This document shows, one piece after another, positions 1 to 8,449 of a DNA stretch of 64,000 nucleotides. The notes below the pieces were generated by a model. It did not search any database. It was not told where the DNA came from and was given only the letters and a program-made list of their open reading frames with translations. Source of the DNA: Rhynochetos jubatus (taxonomy: Eukaryota > Chordata > Aves > Eurypygiformes > Rhynochetidae); contig CM050657.1 of the NCBI GenBank assembly GCA_027574665.1, positions 13,466,404 through 13,530,403 on the forward strand. Reading direction: 5' to 3'. Position 1 is the first letter of the stretch. Each line of letters opens with the position of its first letter. A program made the position numbers and the translations under genes.

Positions 1-24
1 CGCTAACCCTAACCCTAACCCTAA
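1..24 (+). repeat. Intact telomere triplet at the window edge
   Basis: CTAA at 3-6 is followed by three perfect CCCTAA hexamers at 7-24, the best-preserved form of the monomer's telomere block. It is the only intact triplet in the first 22 kb. It sits in normal monomer phase, so it is part of the satellite and not evidence that the window begins at a chromosome end. Confidence 0.9.
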
Positions 25-178
25 TATTTGACGTGCGCGGTTTCCGGCCCCGGCCCCTGTGGGTTCTGGCTAGGGCAGGTGGGGAGGCAGCAATGTGGGT
101 GCAGTGTTTTGCTCCTCTTGGCAGGCCTTTGCAATGCCAGCTAGCCCTGGAGCTGTGGGCTTTCTGGTTCTCCGGACG
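3..178 (+). repeat. Reference monomer, ATATTTGACG class (class B)
   Basis: This is the first complete monomer of the window. Its telomere block is intact (CTAA plus three CCCTAA at 7-24) and is followed by ATATTTGACGTGCGCGG instead of TTGTTAGGG, so no inverted telomere hexamer is present. Downstream it is like class A. Class B monomers are scattered throughout the array among class A copies, without strict alternation. It carries the TAGGGCAGG variant typical of the left third of the array. Confidence 0.93.
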
Positions 179-200
179 CTAACCCTAAGCGTAACCCTAA
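179..200 (+). repeat. Telomere-like block of a typical monomer (CTAA-CCCTAA-GCGTAA-CCCTAA)
   Basis: Twenty-two nucleotides keep a six-base telomeric register in which the middle hexamer has decayed from CCCTAA to GCGTAA. This is the majority form; GCATAA, GTGTAA and GCTTAA also occur, as does a change just upstream giving TAGGCGTAA. The sequence TAACCCTAA occurs twice per block and fits the known double-stranded TRF1/TRF2 site (YTAGGGTTR) read on the opposite strand. Binding is an inference from the motif. Confidence 0.9.
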
Positions 201-210
201 TTGTTAGGGT
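194..210. repeat. Telomeric inverted repeat (hairpin), recurring in class A monomers
   Basis: The last CCCTAA of the telomere block is followed by TTG and then TTAGGG, its exact reverse complement. With one flanking A/T pair this gives a 7-bp stem and a 3-nt loop (offsets 16-32). It recurs in every class A monomer, well over a hundred copies in the window. TTCGGG and TTAGCG variants break one stem pair and are commoner toward the right end. Class B monomers lack the right arm. The stem is short, so extrusion in vivo is uncertain; single-stranded DNA or RNA could fold there. Confidence 0.88.
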
Positions 211-262
211 GCGCGGTTTCCGGCCCCGGCCCCTGTGGGTTCTGGCTAGGAAAGGTGGGGAG

Positions 263-354
263 GCAGCAATGTGGGTGCAGTGTTTTGCTCCTCTTGGCAG
301 GCCTTTGCAATGCCAGCTAGCCCTGGAGCTGTGGGCTTTCTGGTTCTCCGGACG
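263..354 (+). repeat. Near-invariant core of the monomer (representative copy)
   Basis: In the window as a whole, offsets about 85-176 change at only a few recurrent sites: C/G at offset 112 (GCTCCTC versus GCTGCTC), C/G at 162 (CTTTCTGG versus CTTTGTGG) and CpG transitions near the end. The core contains two small inverted repeats: TGGCA at 295-299 with TGCCA at 311-315, and CAGCT at 314-318 with AGCTG at 327-331. These could be protein sites, but no factor can be named with confidence. TTGGC/GCCA half-sites resemble NFI half-sites, but the 13-nt spacing is not the NFI palindrome spacing. Confidence 0.75.
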
Positions 355-1127
355 CTAACCCTAAGCGTAACCCTAATATTTGACGTGCGCGGTTTCCGGC
401 CCCGGCCCCTGTGGGTTCTGGCTAGGGAAGGTGGGGAGGCAGCAATGTGGGTGCAGTGTTTTGCTGCTCTTGGCAGGCCTTTGCAATGCCAGCTAGCCCT
501 GGAGCTGTGGGCTTTCTGGTTCTCCGGACGCTAACCCTAAGCGTAACCCTAATTGTTAGGGTGCGCGGTTTCCGGCCCCGGCCCCTCTGGGTTCTGGCTA
601 GGGAAGGTGGGGAGGCAGCAATGTGGGTGCAGTGTTTTGCTGCTCTTGGCAGGCCTTTGCAATGCCAGCTAGCCCTGGAGCTGTGGGCTTTCTGGTTCTC
701 CGGACGCTAACCCTAAGTGTAACCCTAATTGTTAGGGTGCGCGTTTTCCGGCCCCGGCCCCTCTGGGTTCTGGCTAGGGAAGGTGGGGAGGCAGCAATGT
801 GGGTGCAGTGTTTTGCTCCTCTTGGCAGGCCTTTGCAATGCCAGCTAGCCCTGGAGCTGTGGGCTTTCTGGTTCTCCGGACGCTAACCCTAAGCGTAACC
901 CTAATTGTTAGGGTGCGCGGTTTCCGGCCCCGGCCCCTGTGGGTTCTGGCTAGGGAAGGTGGGGAGGCAGCAATGTGGGTGCAGTGTTTTGCTGCTCTTG
1001 GCAGGCCTTTGCAATGCCAGCTAGCCCTGGAGCTGTGGGCTTTCTGGTTCTCCGGACGCTAACCCTAAGCGTAACCCTAATATTTGACGTGCGCGGTTTC
1101 CGGCCCCGACCCCTCTGGGTTCTGGCT

Positions 1128-1133
1128 AATAAA
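1128..1133 (+). promoter_or_regulatory. AATAAA hexamer within the CTAATAAAGG monomer variant (first copy)
   Basis: In a large subset of monomers the purine-rich segment at offsets 68-77 reads CTAATAAAGG, creating a canonical polyadenylation hexamer on the + strand. It recurs many times in all four subarrays. No gene or promoter is recognisable upstream, so any role would apply only to read-through satellite transcripts. The hexamer is seen; function is not supported. Confidence 0.3.
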
Positions 1134-2994
1134 GGTGGGGAGGCAGCAATGTGGGTGCAGTGTTTTGCTGCTCTTGGCAGGCCTTTGCAATGCCAGCTAG
1201 CCCTGGAGCTGTGGGCTTTCTGGTTCTCCGGACGCTAACCCTAAGCGTAACCCTAATTGTTAGGGTGCGCGGTTTCCGTCCCCGGCCCCTCTGGGTTCTG
1301 GCTAATAAAGGTGGGGAGGCAGCAATGTGGGTGCAGTGTTTTGCTCCTCTTGGCAGGCCTTTGCAATGCCAGCTAGCCCTGGAGCTGTGGGCTTTCTGGT
1401 TCTCCGGACACTAACCCTAAGCCTAACCCTAATTGTTAGGGTGCGCGGTTTCCGGCCCCGGCCCCTGTGGGTTCTGGCTAGGGAAGGTGGGGAGGCAGCA
1501 ATGTGGGTGCAGTGTTTTGCTCCTCTTGGCAGGCCTTTGCAATGCCAGCTAGCCCTGGAGCTGTGGGCTTTCTGGTTCTCCGGACGCTAACCCTAAGCGT
1601 AACCCTAATTGTTAGGGTGCGCGGTTTCCGGCCCCGGCCCCTGTGGGTTCTGGCTAATAAAGGTGGGGAGGCAGCAATGTGGGTGCAGTGTTTTGCTGCT
1701 CTTGGCAGGCCTTTGCAATGCCAGCTAGCCCTGGAGCTGTGGGCTTTCTGGTTCTCCGGACGCTAACCCTAGGCGTAACCCTAATATTTGACGTGCGCGG
1801 TTTCCATCCCCGGCCCCTGTGGGTTCTGGCTAATAAAGGTGGGGAGGCAGCAATGTGGGTGCAGTGTTTTGCTCCTCTTGGCAGGCCTTTGCAATGCCAG
1901 CTAGCCCTGGAGCTGTGGGCTTTCTGGTTCTCCGGACGCTAACCCTAAGCGTAACCCTAATTGTTAGGGTGCGCGGTTTCCAGCCCCAGCCCCTCTGGGT
2001 TCTGGCTAATAAAGCTGGGGAGGCAGCAATGTGGGTGCAGTGTTTTGCTGCTCTTGGCAGGCCTTTGCAATGCCAGCTAGCCCTGGAGCTGTGGGCTTTC
2101 TGGTTCTCCGGACGCTAACCCTAAGCGTAACCCTAATTGTTAGGGTGCGCGGTTTCCGTCCCCGGCCCCTGTGGGTTCTGGCTAGGGAAGGTGGGGAGGC
2201 AGCAATGTGGGTGCAGTGTTTTGCTGCTCTTGGCAGGCCTTTGCAATGCCAGCTAGCCCTGGAGCTGTGGGCTTTCTGGTTCTCCGGACGCTAACCCTAA
2301 GCGTAACCCTAATATTTGACGTGCGCGGTTTCCGGCCCCGGCCCCTGTGGGTTCTGGCTAATAAAGGTGGGGAGGCAGCAGTGTGGGTGCAGTGTTTTGC
2401 TCCTCTTGGCAGGCCTTTGCAATGCCAGCTAGCCCTGGAGCTGTGGGCTTTCTGGTTCTCCGGACGCTAACCCTAGGCGTAACCCTAATTGTTAGGGTGC
2501 GCGGTTTCCGGCCCCGGCCCCCCTGGGTTCTGGCTAATAAAGGTGGGGAGGCAGCAATGTGGGTGCAGTGTTTTGCTCCTTTTGGCAGTCCTTTGCAATG
2601 CCAGCTAGCCCTGGAGCTGTGGGCTTTCTGGTTCTCCGGACGCTAACCCTAAGCGTAACCCTAATATTTGACGTGCGCGGTTTCCGGCCCCGGCCCCTGT
2701 GGGTTCTGGCTAATAAAGGTGGGGAGGCAGCAATGTGGGTGCAGTGTTTTGCTCCTTTTGGCAGGCCTTTGCAATGCCAGCTAGCCCTGGAGCTGTGGGC
2801 TTTCTGGTTCTCCGGACGCTAACCCTAGGCGTAACCCTAATATTTGACGTGCGCGGTTTCCGGCCCCGGCCCCTGTGGGTTCTGGCTAGGGAAGGTGGGG
2901 AGGCAGCAATGTGGGTGCAGTGTTTTGCTGCTCTTGGCAGGCCTTTGCAATGCCAGCTAGCCCTGGAGCTGTGGGCTTTCTGGTTCTCCGGACG

Positions 2995-5457
2995 CTAACC
3001 CTAAGCGTAACCCTAATTGTTAGGGTGCGCGGTTTCCGGCCCCGGCCCCTGTGGGTTCTGGCTAGGGAAGGTGGGGAGGCAGCAATGTGGGTGCAGTGTT
3101 TTGCTCCTCTTGGCAGGCCTTTGCAATGCCAGCTAGCCCTGGAGCTGTGGGCTTTCTGGTTCTCCGGACGCTAACCCTAAGCGTAACCCTAATTGTTAGG
3201 GTGCGCGTTTTCCGGCCCCGGCCCGTCTGGGTTCTGGGTAGGGAAGGTGGGGAGACAGCAACGTGGGTGCAGTGTTTTGCTCCTCTTGGCAGGCCTTTGC
3301 AATGCCAGCTAGCCCTGGAGCTGTGGGCTTTGTGGTTCTCCGGACGCTAACCCTAAGCGTAACCCTAATATTTGACGTGCGCGGTTTCCGGCCCCGGCCC
3401 CCCTGGGTTCTGGCTAGGGCAGGTGGGGAGGCAGCAATGTGGGTGCAGTGTTTTGCTGCTCTTGGCAGGCCTTTGCAATGCCAGCTAGCCCTGGAGCTGT
3501 GGGCTTTCTGGTTCTCCTGACGCTAACCCTAAGCGTAACCCTAATTGTTAGGGTGCGCGGTTTCCGTCCCCGGCCCCTGTGGGTTCTGGCTAGGGAAGGT
3601 GGGGAGGCAGCAATGTGGGTGCAGTGTTTTGCTGCTCTTGGCAGGCCTTTGCAATGCCAGCTAGCCCTGGAGCTGTGGGCTTTCTGGTTCTCCTGACGCT
3701 AACCCTAAGCGTAACCCTAATTGTTAGGGTGCGCGGTTTCCGTCCCCGGCCCCTGTGGGTTCTGGCTAGGGCAGGTGGGGAGGCAGCAATGTGGGTGCAG
3801 TGTTTTGCTGCTCTTGGCAGGCCTTTGCAATGCCAGCTAGCCCTGGAGCTGTGGGCTTTCTGGTTCTCCGGACGCTAACCCTAAGCGTAACCCTAATATT
3901 TGACGTGCGCGGTTTCCGGCCCGGCCCCCCCCGGGTTCTGGCTAGGGCAGGTGGGGAGGCAGCAATGTGGGTGCAGTGTTTTGCTCCTCTTGGCAGGCCT
4001 TTGCAATGCCAGCTAGCCCTGGAGCTGTGGGCTTTCTGGTTCTCCTGATGCTAACCCTAAGCATAACCCTAATATTTGACGTGGGCGGTTACCGGCCCCG
4101 GCCCCTCTGGGTTCTGGCTAATAAAGGTGGGGAGGCAGCAATGTGGCTGCAGTGTTTTGCTCCTCTTGGCAGGCCTTTGCAATGCCAGCTAGCCCTGGAG
4201 CTGTGGGCTTTCTGGTTCTCCAGATGCTAACCCTAAGCGTAACCCTAATTGTTAGGGTGCGTGGTTTCCGTCCCCGGCCCCTGTGGGTTCTGGCTAATAA
4301 AGGTGGGGAGGCAGCAATGTGGGTGCAGTGTTTTGCTGCTCTTGGCAGGCCTTTGCAATGCCAGCTAGCCCTGGAGCTGTGGGCTTTCTGGTTCTCTGGA
4401 CGCTAACCCTAAGCGTAACCCTAATATTTGACGTGCGCAGTTTCCGGCCCCGGCCCCCCTGGGTTCTGGCTAGGGCAGGTGGGGAGGCAGCAATGTGGGT
4501 GCAGTGTTTTGCTGCTCTTGGCAGGCCTTTGCAATGCCAGCTAGCCCTGGAGCTGTGGGCTTTCTGGTTCTCCGGACGCTAACCCTAAGCGTAACCCTAA
4601 TATTTGACGTGCGCGGTTTCCGGCCCCGGCCCCTGTGGGTTCTGGCTAGGGAAGGTGGGGAGGCAGCAATGTGGGTGCAGTGTTTTGCTGCTCTTGGCAG
4701 GCCTTTGCAATGCCAGCTAGCCCTGGAGCTGTGGGCTTTCTGGTTCTCCTGACGCTAACCCTAAGCGTAACCCTAATATTTGACGTCCGCGGTTTCCAGC
4801 CCCAGCCCCCCTGGGTTCTGGCTAGGGAAGGTGGGGAGGCAGCAATGTGGGTGCAGTGTTTTGGTGCTCTTGGCAGGCCTTTGCAATGCCAGCTAGCCCT
4901 GGAGCTGTGGGCTTTCTGGTTCTCCGGACGCTAACCCTAAGCGTAACCCTAATTGTTAGGGTGCGCGGTTTCCGGCCCGGCCCCTCTGGGTTCTGGCTAG
5001 GGAAGGTGGGGAGGCAGCAATGTGGGTGCAGTGTTTTGCTCCTCTTGGCAGGCCTTTGCAATGCCAGCTAGCCCTGGAGCTGTGGGCTTTCTGGTTCTCC
5101 GGACGCTAACCCTAAGCGTAACCCTAATATTTGACGTGCGCGGTTTCCGGCCCCGGACCCTGTGGGTTCTGGCTAGGGAAGGTGGGGAGGCAGCAATGTG
5201 GGTGCAGTGTTTTGCTCCTCTTGGCAGGCCTTTGCAATGCCAGCTAGCCCTGGAGCTGTGGGCTTTCTGGTTCTCCGGACGCTAACCCTAAGCGTAACCC
5301 TAATTGTTAGGGTGCGCGGTTTCCGGCCGCGGCCCCTGTGGGTTATGGCTAGGGAAGGTGGGGAGGCAGCAATGTGGGTGCAGTGTTTTGCTCCTCTTGG
5401 CAGGCCTTTGCAATGCCAGCTAGCCCTGGAGCTGTGGGCTTTCTGGTTCTCCGGACG
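2995..5457 (+). repeat. Segmental duplication A, copy 1
   Basis: Fourteen monomers recur in the same order at 5810-8273, offset 2815 and then 2816 bp. Shared private variants include CAACGTGGG near 3260, GGGCGGTTACC near 4084, GTGGCTGCAG near 4143, TTTTGGTGC near 4860 and GGGTTATGG near 5341. The copies differ at single sites (for example offset 112 near 7329) and by one C in a homopolymer, so the duplication is recent. Confidence 0.88.
4931..5105 (+). repeat. 175-bp monomer (one C lost)
   Basis: Near 4974 the segment reads CCGGCCCGGCCCC where most monomers have CCGGCCCCGGCCCC, so one C is missing. The same deletion is at the matching place in duplication copy 2 (7747-7921), so it predates that duplication. 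Confidence 0.85.
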
Positions 5458-6689
5458 CTAACCCTAAGCGTAACCCTAATTGTTAGGGTGCGCGGTTTCT
5501 GGCCCCGGCCCCTGTGGGTTCTGGCTAATAAAGGTGGGGAGGCAGCCATGTGGGTGCAGTGTTTTGCTCCTCTTGGCAGGCCTTTGCAAGGCCAGCTAGC
5601 CCTGGAGCTGTGGGCTTTCTGGTTCTCCAGACGCTAACCCTAAGCGTAACCCTAATTGTTAGGGTGCGCGTTTTCCGGCCCCGGCCCGTCTGGGTTCTGG
5701 GTAGGGAGGGTGGGGAGGCAGCAACGTGGGTGCAGTGTTTTGCTCCTCTTGGCAGGCCTTTGCAATGCCAGCTAGCCCTGGAGCTGTGGGCTTTCTGGTT
5801 CTCCGGACGCTAACCCTAAGCGTAACCCTAATTGTTAGGGTGCGTGGTTTCCGGCCCCGGCCCCTGTGGGTTCTGGCTAGGGAAGGTGGGGAGGCAGCAA
5901 TGTGGGTGCAGTGTTTTGCTCCTCTTGGCAGGCCTTTGCAATGCCAGCTAGCCCTGGAGCTGTGGGCTTTCTGGTTCTCCGGACGCTAACCCTAAGCGTA
6001 ACCCTAATTGTTAGGGTGCGCGTTTTCCGGCCCCGGCCCGTCTGGGTTCTGGGTAGGGAAGGTGGGGAGACAGCAACGTGGGTGCAGTGTTTTGCTCCTC
6101 TTGGCAGGCCTTTGCAATGCCAGCTAGCCCTGGAGCTGTGGGCTTTGTGGTTCTCCGGACGCTAACCCTAAGCGTAACCCTAATATTTGACGTGCGCGGT
6201 TTCCGGCCCCGGCCCCCCTGGGTTCTGGCTAGGGCAGGTGGGGAGGCAGCAATGTGGGTGCAGTGTTTTGCTGCTCTTGGCAGGCCTTTGCAATGCCAGC
6301 TAGCCCTGGAGCTGTGGGCTTTCTGGTTCTCCTGACGCTAACCCTAAGCGTAACCCTAATTGTTAGGGTGCGCGGTTTCCGTCCCCGGCCCCTGTGGGTT
6401 CTGGCTAGGGAAGGTGGGGAGGCAGCAATGTGGGTGCAGTGTTTTGCTGCTCTTGGCAGGCCTTTGCAATGCCAGCTAGCCCTGGAGCTGTGGGCTTTCT
6501 GGTTCTCCTGACGCTAACCCTAAGCGTAACCCTAATTGTTAGGGTGCGCGGTTTCCGTCCCCGGCCCCTGTGGGTTCTGGCTAGGGCAGGTGGGGAGGCA
6601 GCAATGTGGGTGCAGTGTTTTGCTGCTCTTGGCAGGCCTTTGCAATGCCAGCTAGCCCTGGAGCTGTGGGCTTTCTGGTTCTCCGGACG

Positions 6690-6866
6690 CTAACCCTAAG
6701 CGTAACCCTAATATTTGACGTGCGCGGTTTCCGGCCCGGCCCCCCCCTGGGTTCTGGCTAGGGCAGGTGGGGAGGCAGCAATGTGGGTGCAGTGTTTTGC
6801 TCCTCTTGGCAGGCCTTTGCAATGCCAGCTAGCCCTGGAGCTGTGGGCTTTCTGGTTCTCCTGATG
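6690..6866 (+). repeat. 177-bp monomer (C-run expansion)
   Basis: The GC-rich segment has CCGGCCCGG followed by an eight-C run and TGGG. The duplicate at 3875-4050 has the same run followed directly by GGG and is 176 bp. This is the only +1 monomer in the window and looks like homopolymer slippage, or a sequencing error at a C run. Confidence 0.8.
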
Positions 6867-7746
6867 CTAACCCTAAGCATAACCCTAATATTTGACGTGG
6901 GCGGTTACCGGCCCCGGCCCCTCTGGGTTCTGGCTAATAAAGGTGGGGAGGCAGCAATGTGGCTGCAGTGTTTTGCTCCTCTTGGCAGGCCTTTGCAATG
7001 CCAGCTAGCCCTGGAGCTGTGGGCTTTCTGGTTCTCCAGATGCTAACCCTAAGCGTAACCCTAATTGTTAGGGTGCGTGGTTTCCGTCCCCGGCCCCTGT
7101 GGGTTCTGGCTAATAAAGGTGGGGAGGCAGCAATGTGGGTGCAGTGTTTTGCTGCTCTTGGCAGGCCTTTGCAATGCCAGCTAGCCCTGGAGCTGTGGGC
7201 TTTCTGGTTCTCTGGACGCTAACCCTAAGCGTAACCCTAATATTTGACGTGCGCAGTTTCCGGCCCCGGCCCCCCTGGGTTCTGGCTAGGGCAGGTGGGG
7301 AGGCAGCAATGTGGGTGCAGTGTTTTGCTCCTCTTGGCAGGCCTTTGCAATGCCAGCTAGCCCTGGAGCTGTGGGCTTTCTGGTTCTCCGGACGCTAACC
7401 CTAAGCGTAACCCTAATATTTGACGTGCGCGGTTTCCGGCCCCGGCCCCTGTGGGTTCTGGCTAGGGAAGGTGGGGAGGCAGCAATGTGGGTGCAGTGTT
7501 TTGCTGCTCTTGGCAGGCCTTTGCAATGCCAGCTAGCCCTGGAGCTGTGGGCTTTCTGGTTCTCCTGACGCTAACCCTAAGCGTAACCCTAATATTTGAC
7601 GTCCGCGGTTTCCAGCCCCAGCCCCCCTGGGTTCTGGCTAGGGAAGGTGGGGAGGCAGCAATGTGGGTGCAGTGTTTTGGTGCTCTTGGCAGGCCTTTGC
7701 AATGCCAGCTAGCCCTGGAGCTGTGGGCTTTCTGGTTCTCCGGACG

Positions 7747-7921
7747 CTAACCCTAAGCGTAACCCTAATTGTTAGGGTGCGCGGTTTCCGGCCCGGCCCC
7801 TCTGGGTTCTGGCTAGGGAAGGTGGGGAGGCAGCAATGTGGGTGCAGTGTTTTGCTCCTCTTGGCAGGCCTTTGCAATGCCAGCTAGCCCTGGAGCTGTG
7901 GGCTTTCTGGTTCTCCGGACG
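7747..7921 (+). repeat. 175-bp monomer (duplicate of 4931-5105)
   Basis: This copy has the same single-C deletion in the GC-rich segment and the same neighbours as 4931-5105, offset 2816 bp. Confidence 0.85.
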
Positions 7922-8449
7922 CTAACCCTAAGCGTAACCCTAATATTTGACGTGCGCGGTTTCCGGCCCCGGACCCTGTGGGTTCTGGCTAGGGAAGGTG
8001 GGGAGGCAGCAATGTGGGTGCAGTGTTTTGCTCCTCTTGGCAGGCCTTTGCAATGCCAGCTAGCCCTGGAGCTGTGGGCTTTCTGGTTCTCCGGACGCTA
8101 ACCCTAAGCGTAACCCTAATTGTTAGGGTGCGCGGTTTCCGGCCGCGGCCCCTGTGGGTTATGGCTAGGGAAGGTGGGGAGGCAGCAATGTGGGTGCAGT
8201 GTTTTGCTCCTCTTGGCAGGCCTTTGCAATGCCAGCTAGCCCTGGAGCTGTGGGCTTTCTGGTTCTCCGGACGCTAACCCTAGGCGTAACCCTAATATTT
8301 GACATGTGCGGTTTCCGGCCCCGGCCCCTGTGGGTTCTGGCTAGGAAAGGTGGGGAGGCAGCAATGTGGGTGCAGTGTTTTGCTGCTCTTGGCAGGCCTT
8401 TGCAATGCCAGCTAGCCCTGGAGCTGTGGGCTTTCTGGTTCTCCGGACG

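Larger units (their letters stand above)
179..354 (+). repeat. Reference monomer, hairpin class (class A)
   Basis: This is a typical 176-bp unit, used here to define offsets (offset 1 is position 179). Offsets 1-22 are the telomere-like block. Offsets 23-31 are TTGTTAGGG. Offsets 32-38 are TGCGCGG. Offsets 39-67 are a C/G-rich stretch with two GGCCCC units. Offsets 68-82 are a purine-rich stretch that differs between subfamilies (CTAGGGAAGG, CTAGGAAAGG, CTAATAAAGG, CTAATACAGG, CTACTAAAGG, CTAGGGCAGG). Offsets 83-176 are a nearly invariant core. The core holds single StuI (AGGCCT), NheI (GCTAGC) and BspEI (TCCGGA) sites. By hand count the unit is about 60% G+C with seven CpGs. Confidence 0.95.
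5810..8273 (+). repeat. Segmental duplication A, copy 2
   Basis: This matches 2995-5457 monomer by monomer. It is separated from copy 1 by two monomers, one of which carries the same CAACGTGGG variant as the copies, which suggests the exchange points lay nearby. It has one extra C in the run near 6730, making a 177-bp monomer and moving the offset from 2815 to 2816. Confidence 0.88.

Noticed and set aside
1..24. True chromosome end at the left edge of the window.
   Set aside because: The CCCTAA triplet is in monomer phase and preceded by the last bases of another monomer (CG); identical blocks occur inside the array.
194..210. Head-to-head telomere fusion scar.
   Set aside because: A fusion gives TTAGGG repeats running into CCCTAA repeats. 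Here the order is CCCTAA then TTAGGG, the opposite, and it recurs in most monomers.
295..315. NFI palindrome from TTGGC and GCCAG in the core.
   Set aside because: Spacing between half-sites is 13 nt, not the 5 nt of the NFI consensus, and the second half-site ends in G instead of A.
240..354. RNA polymerase III promoter (A/B boxes) or tRNA-derived SINE in the monomer.
   Set aside because: TGGCTAGGGAAGG and GGTTCTCCGG only loosely resemble A and B boxes; the key positions (the A-box A, and RA in the B box) do not match, and there is no A-rich or T-run end.
95..358. Overlapping open frames of 85-93 codons on the + strand, one starting every 176 bp, with nearly identical translations (first at 95-358).
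   Set aside because: They start at GTG, overlap each other by half, and exist only because one frame of the monomer lacks stops. Since 176 is not divisible by 3, the frame shifts in the next copy and ends at the TAA of the telomere block. Variation falls by nucleotide site and CpG, not by codon position.
4822..5061. Minus-strand open frames of 66-83 codons (for example 4822-5061, 5349-5549, 8517-8717, 38496-38747).
   Set aside because: They appear only where a chance variant removes a stop or creates an ATG in the repeat, and they translate the same monomer sequence. No independent coding signal.
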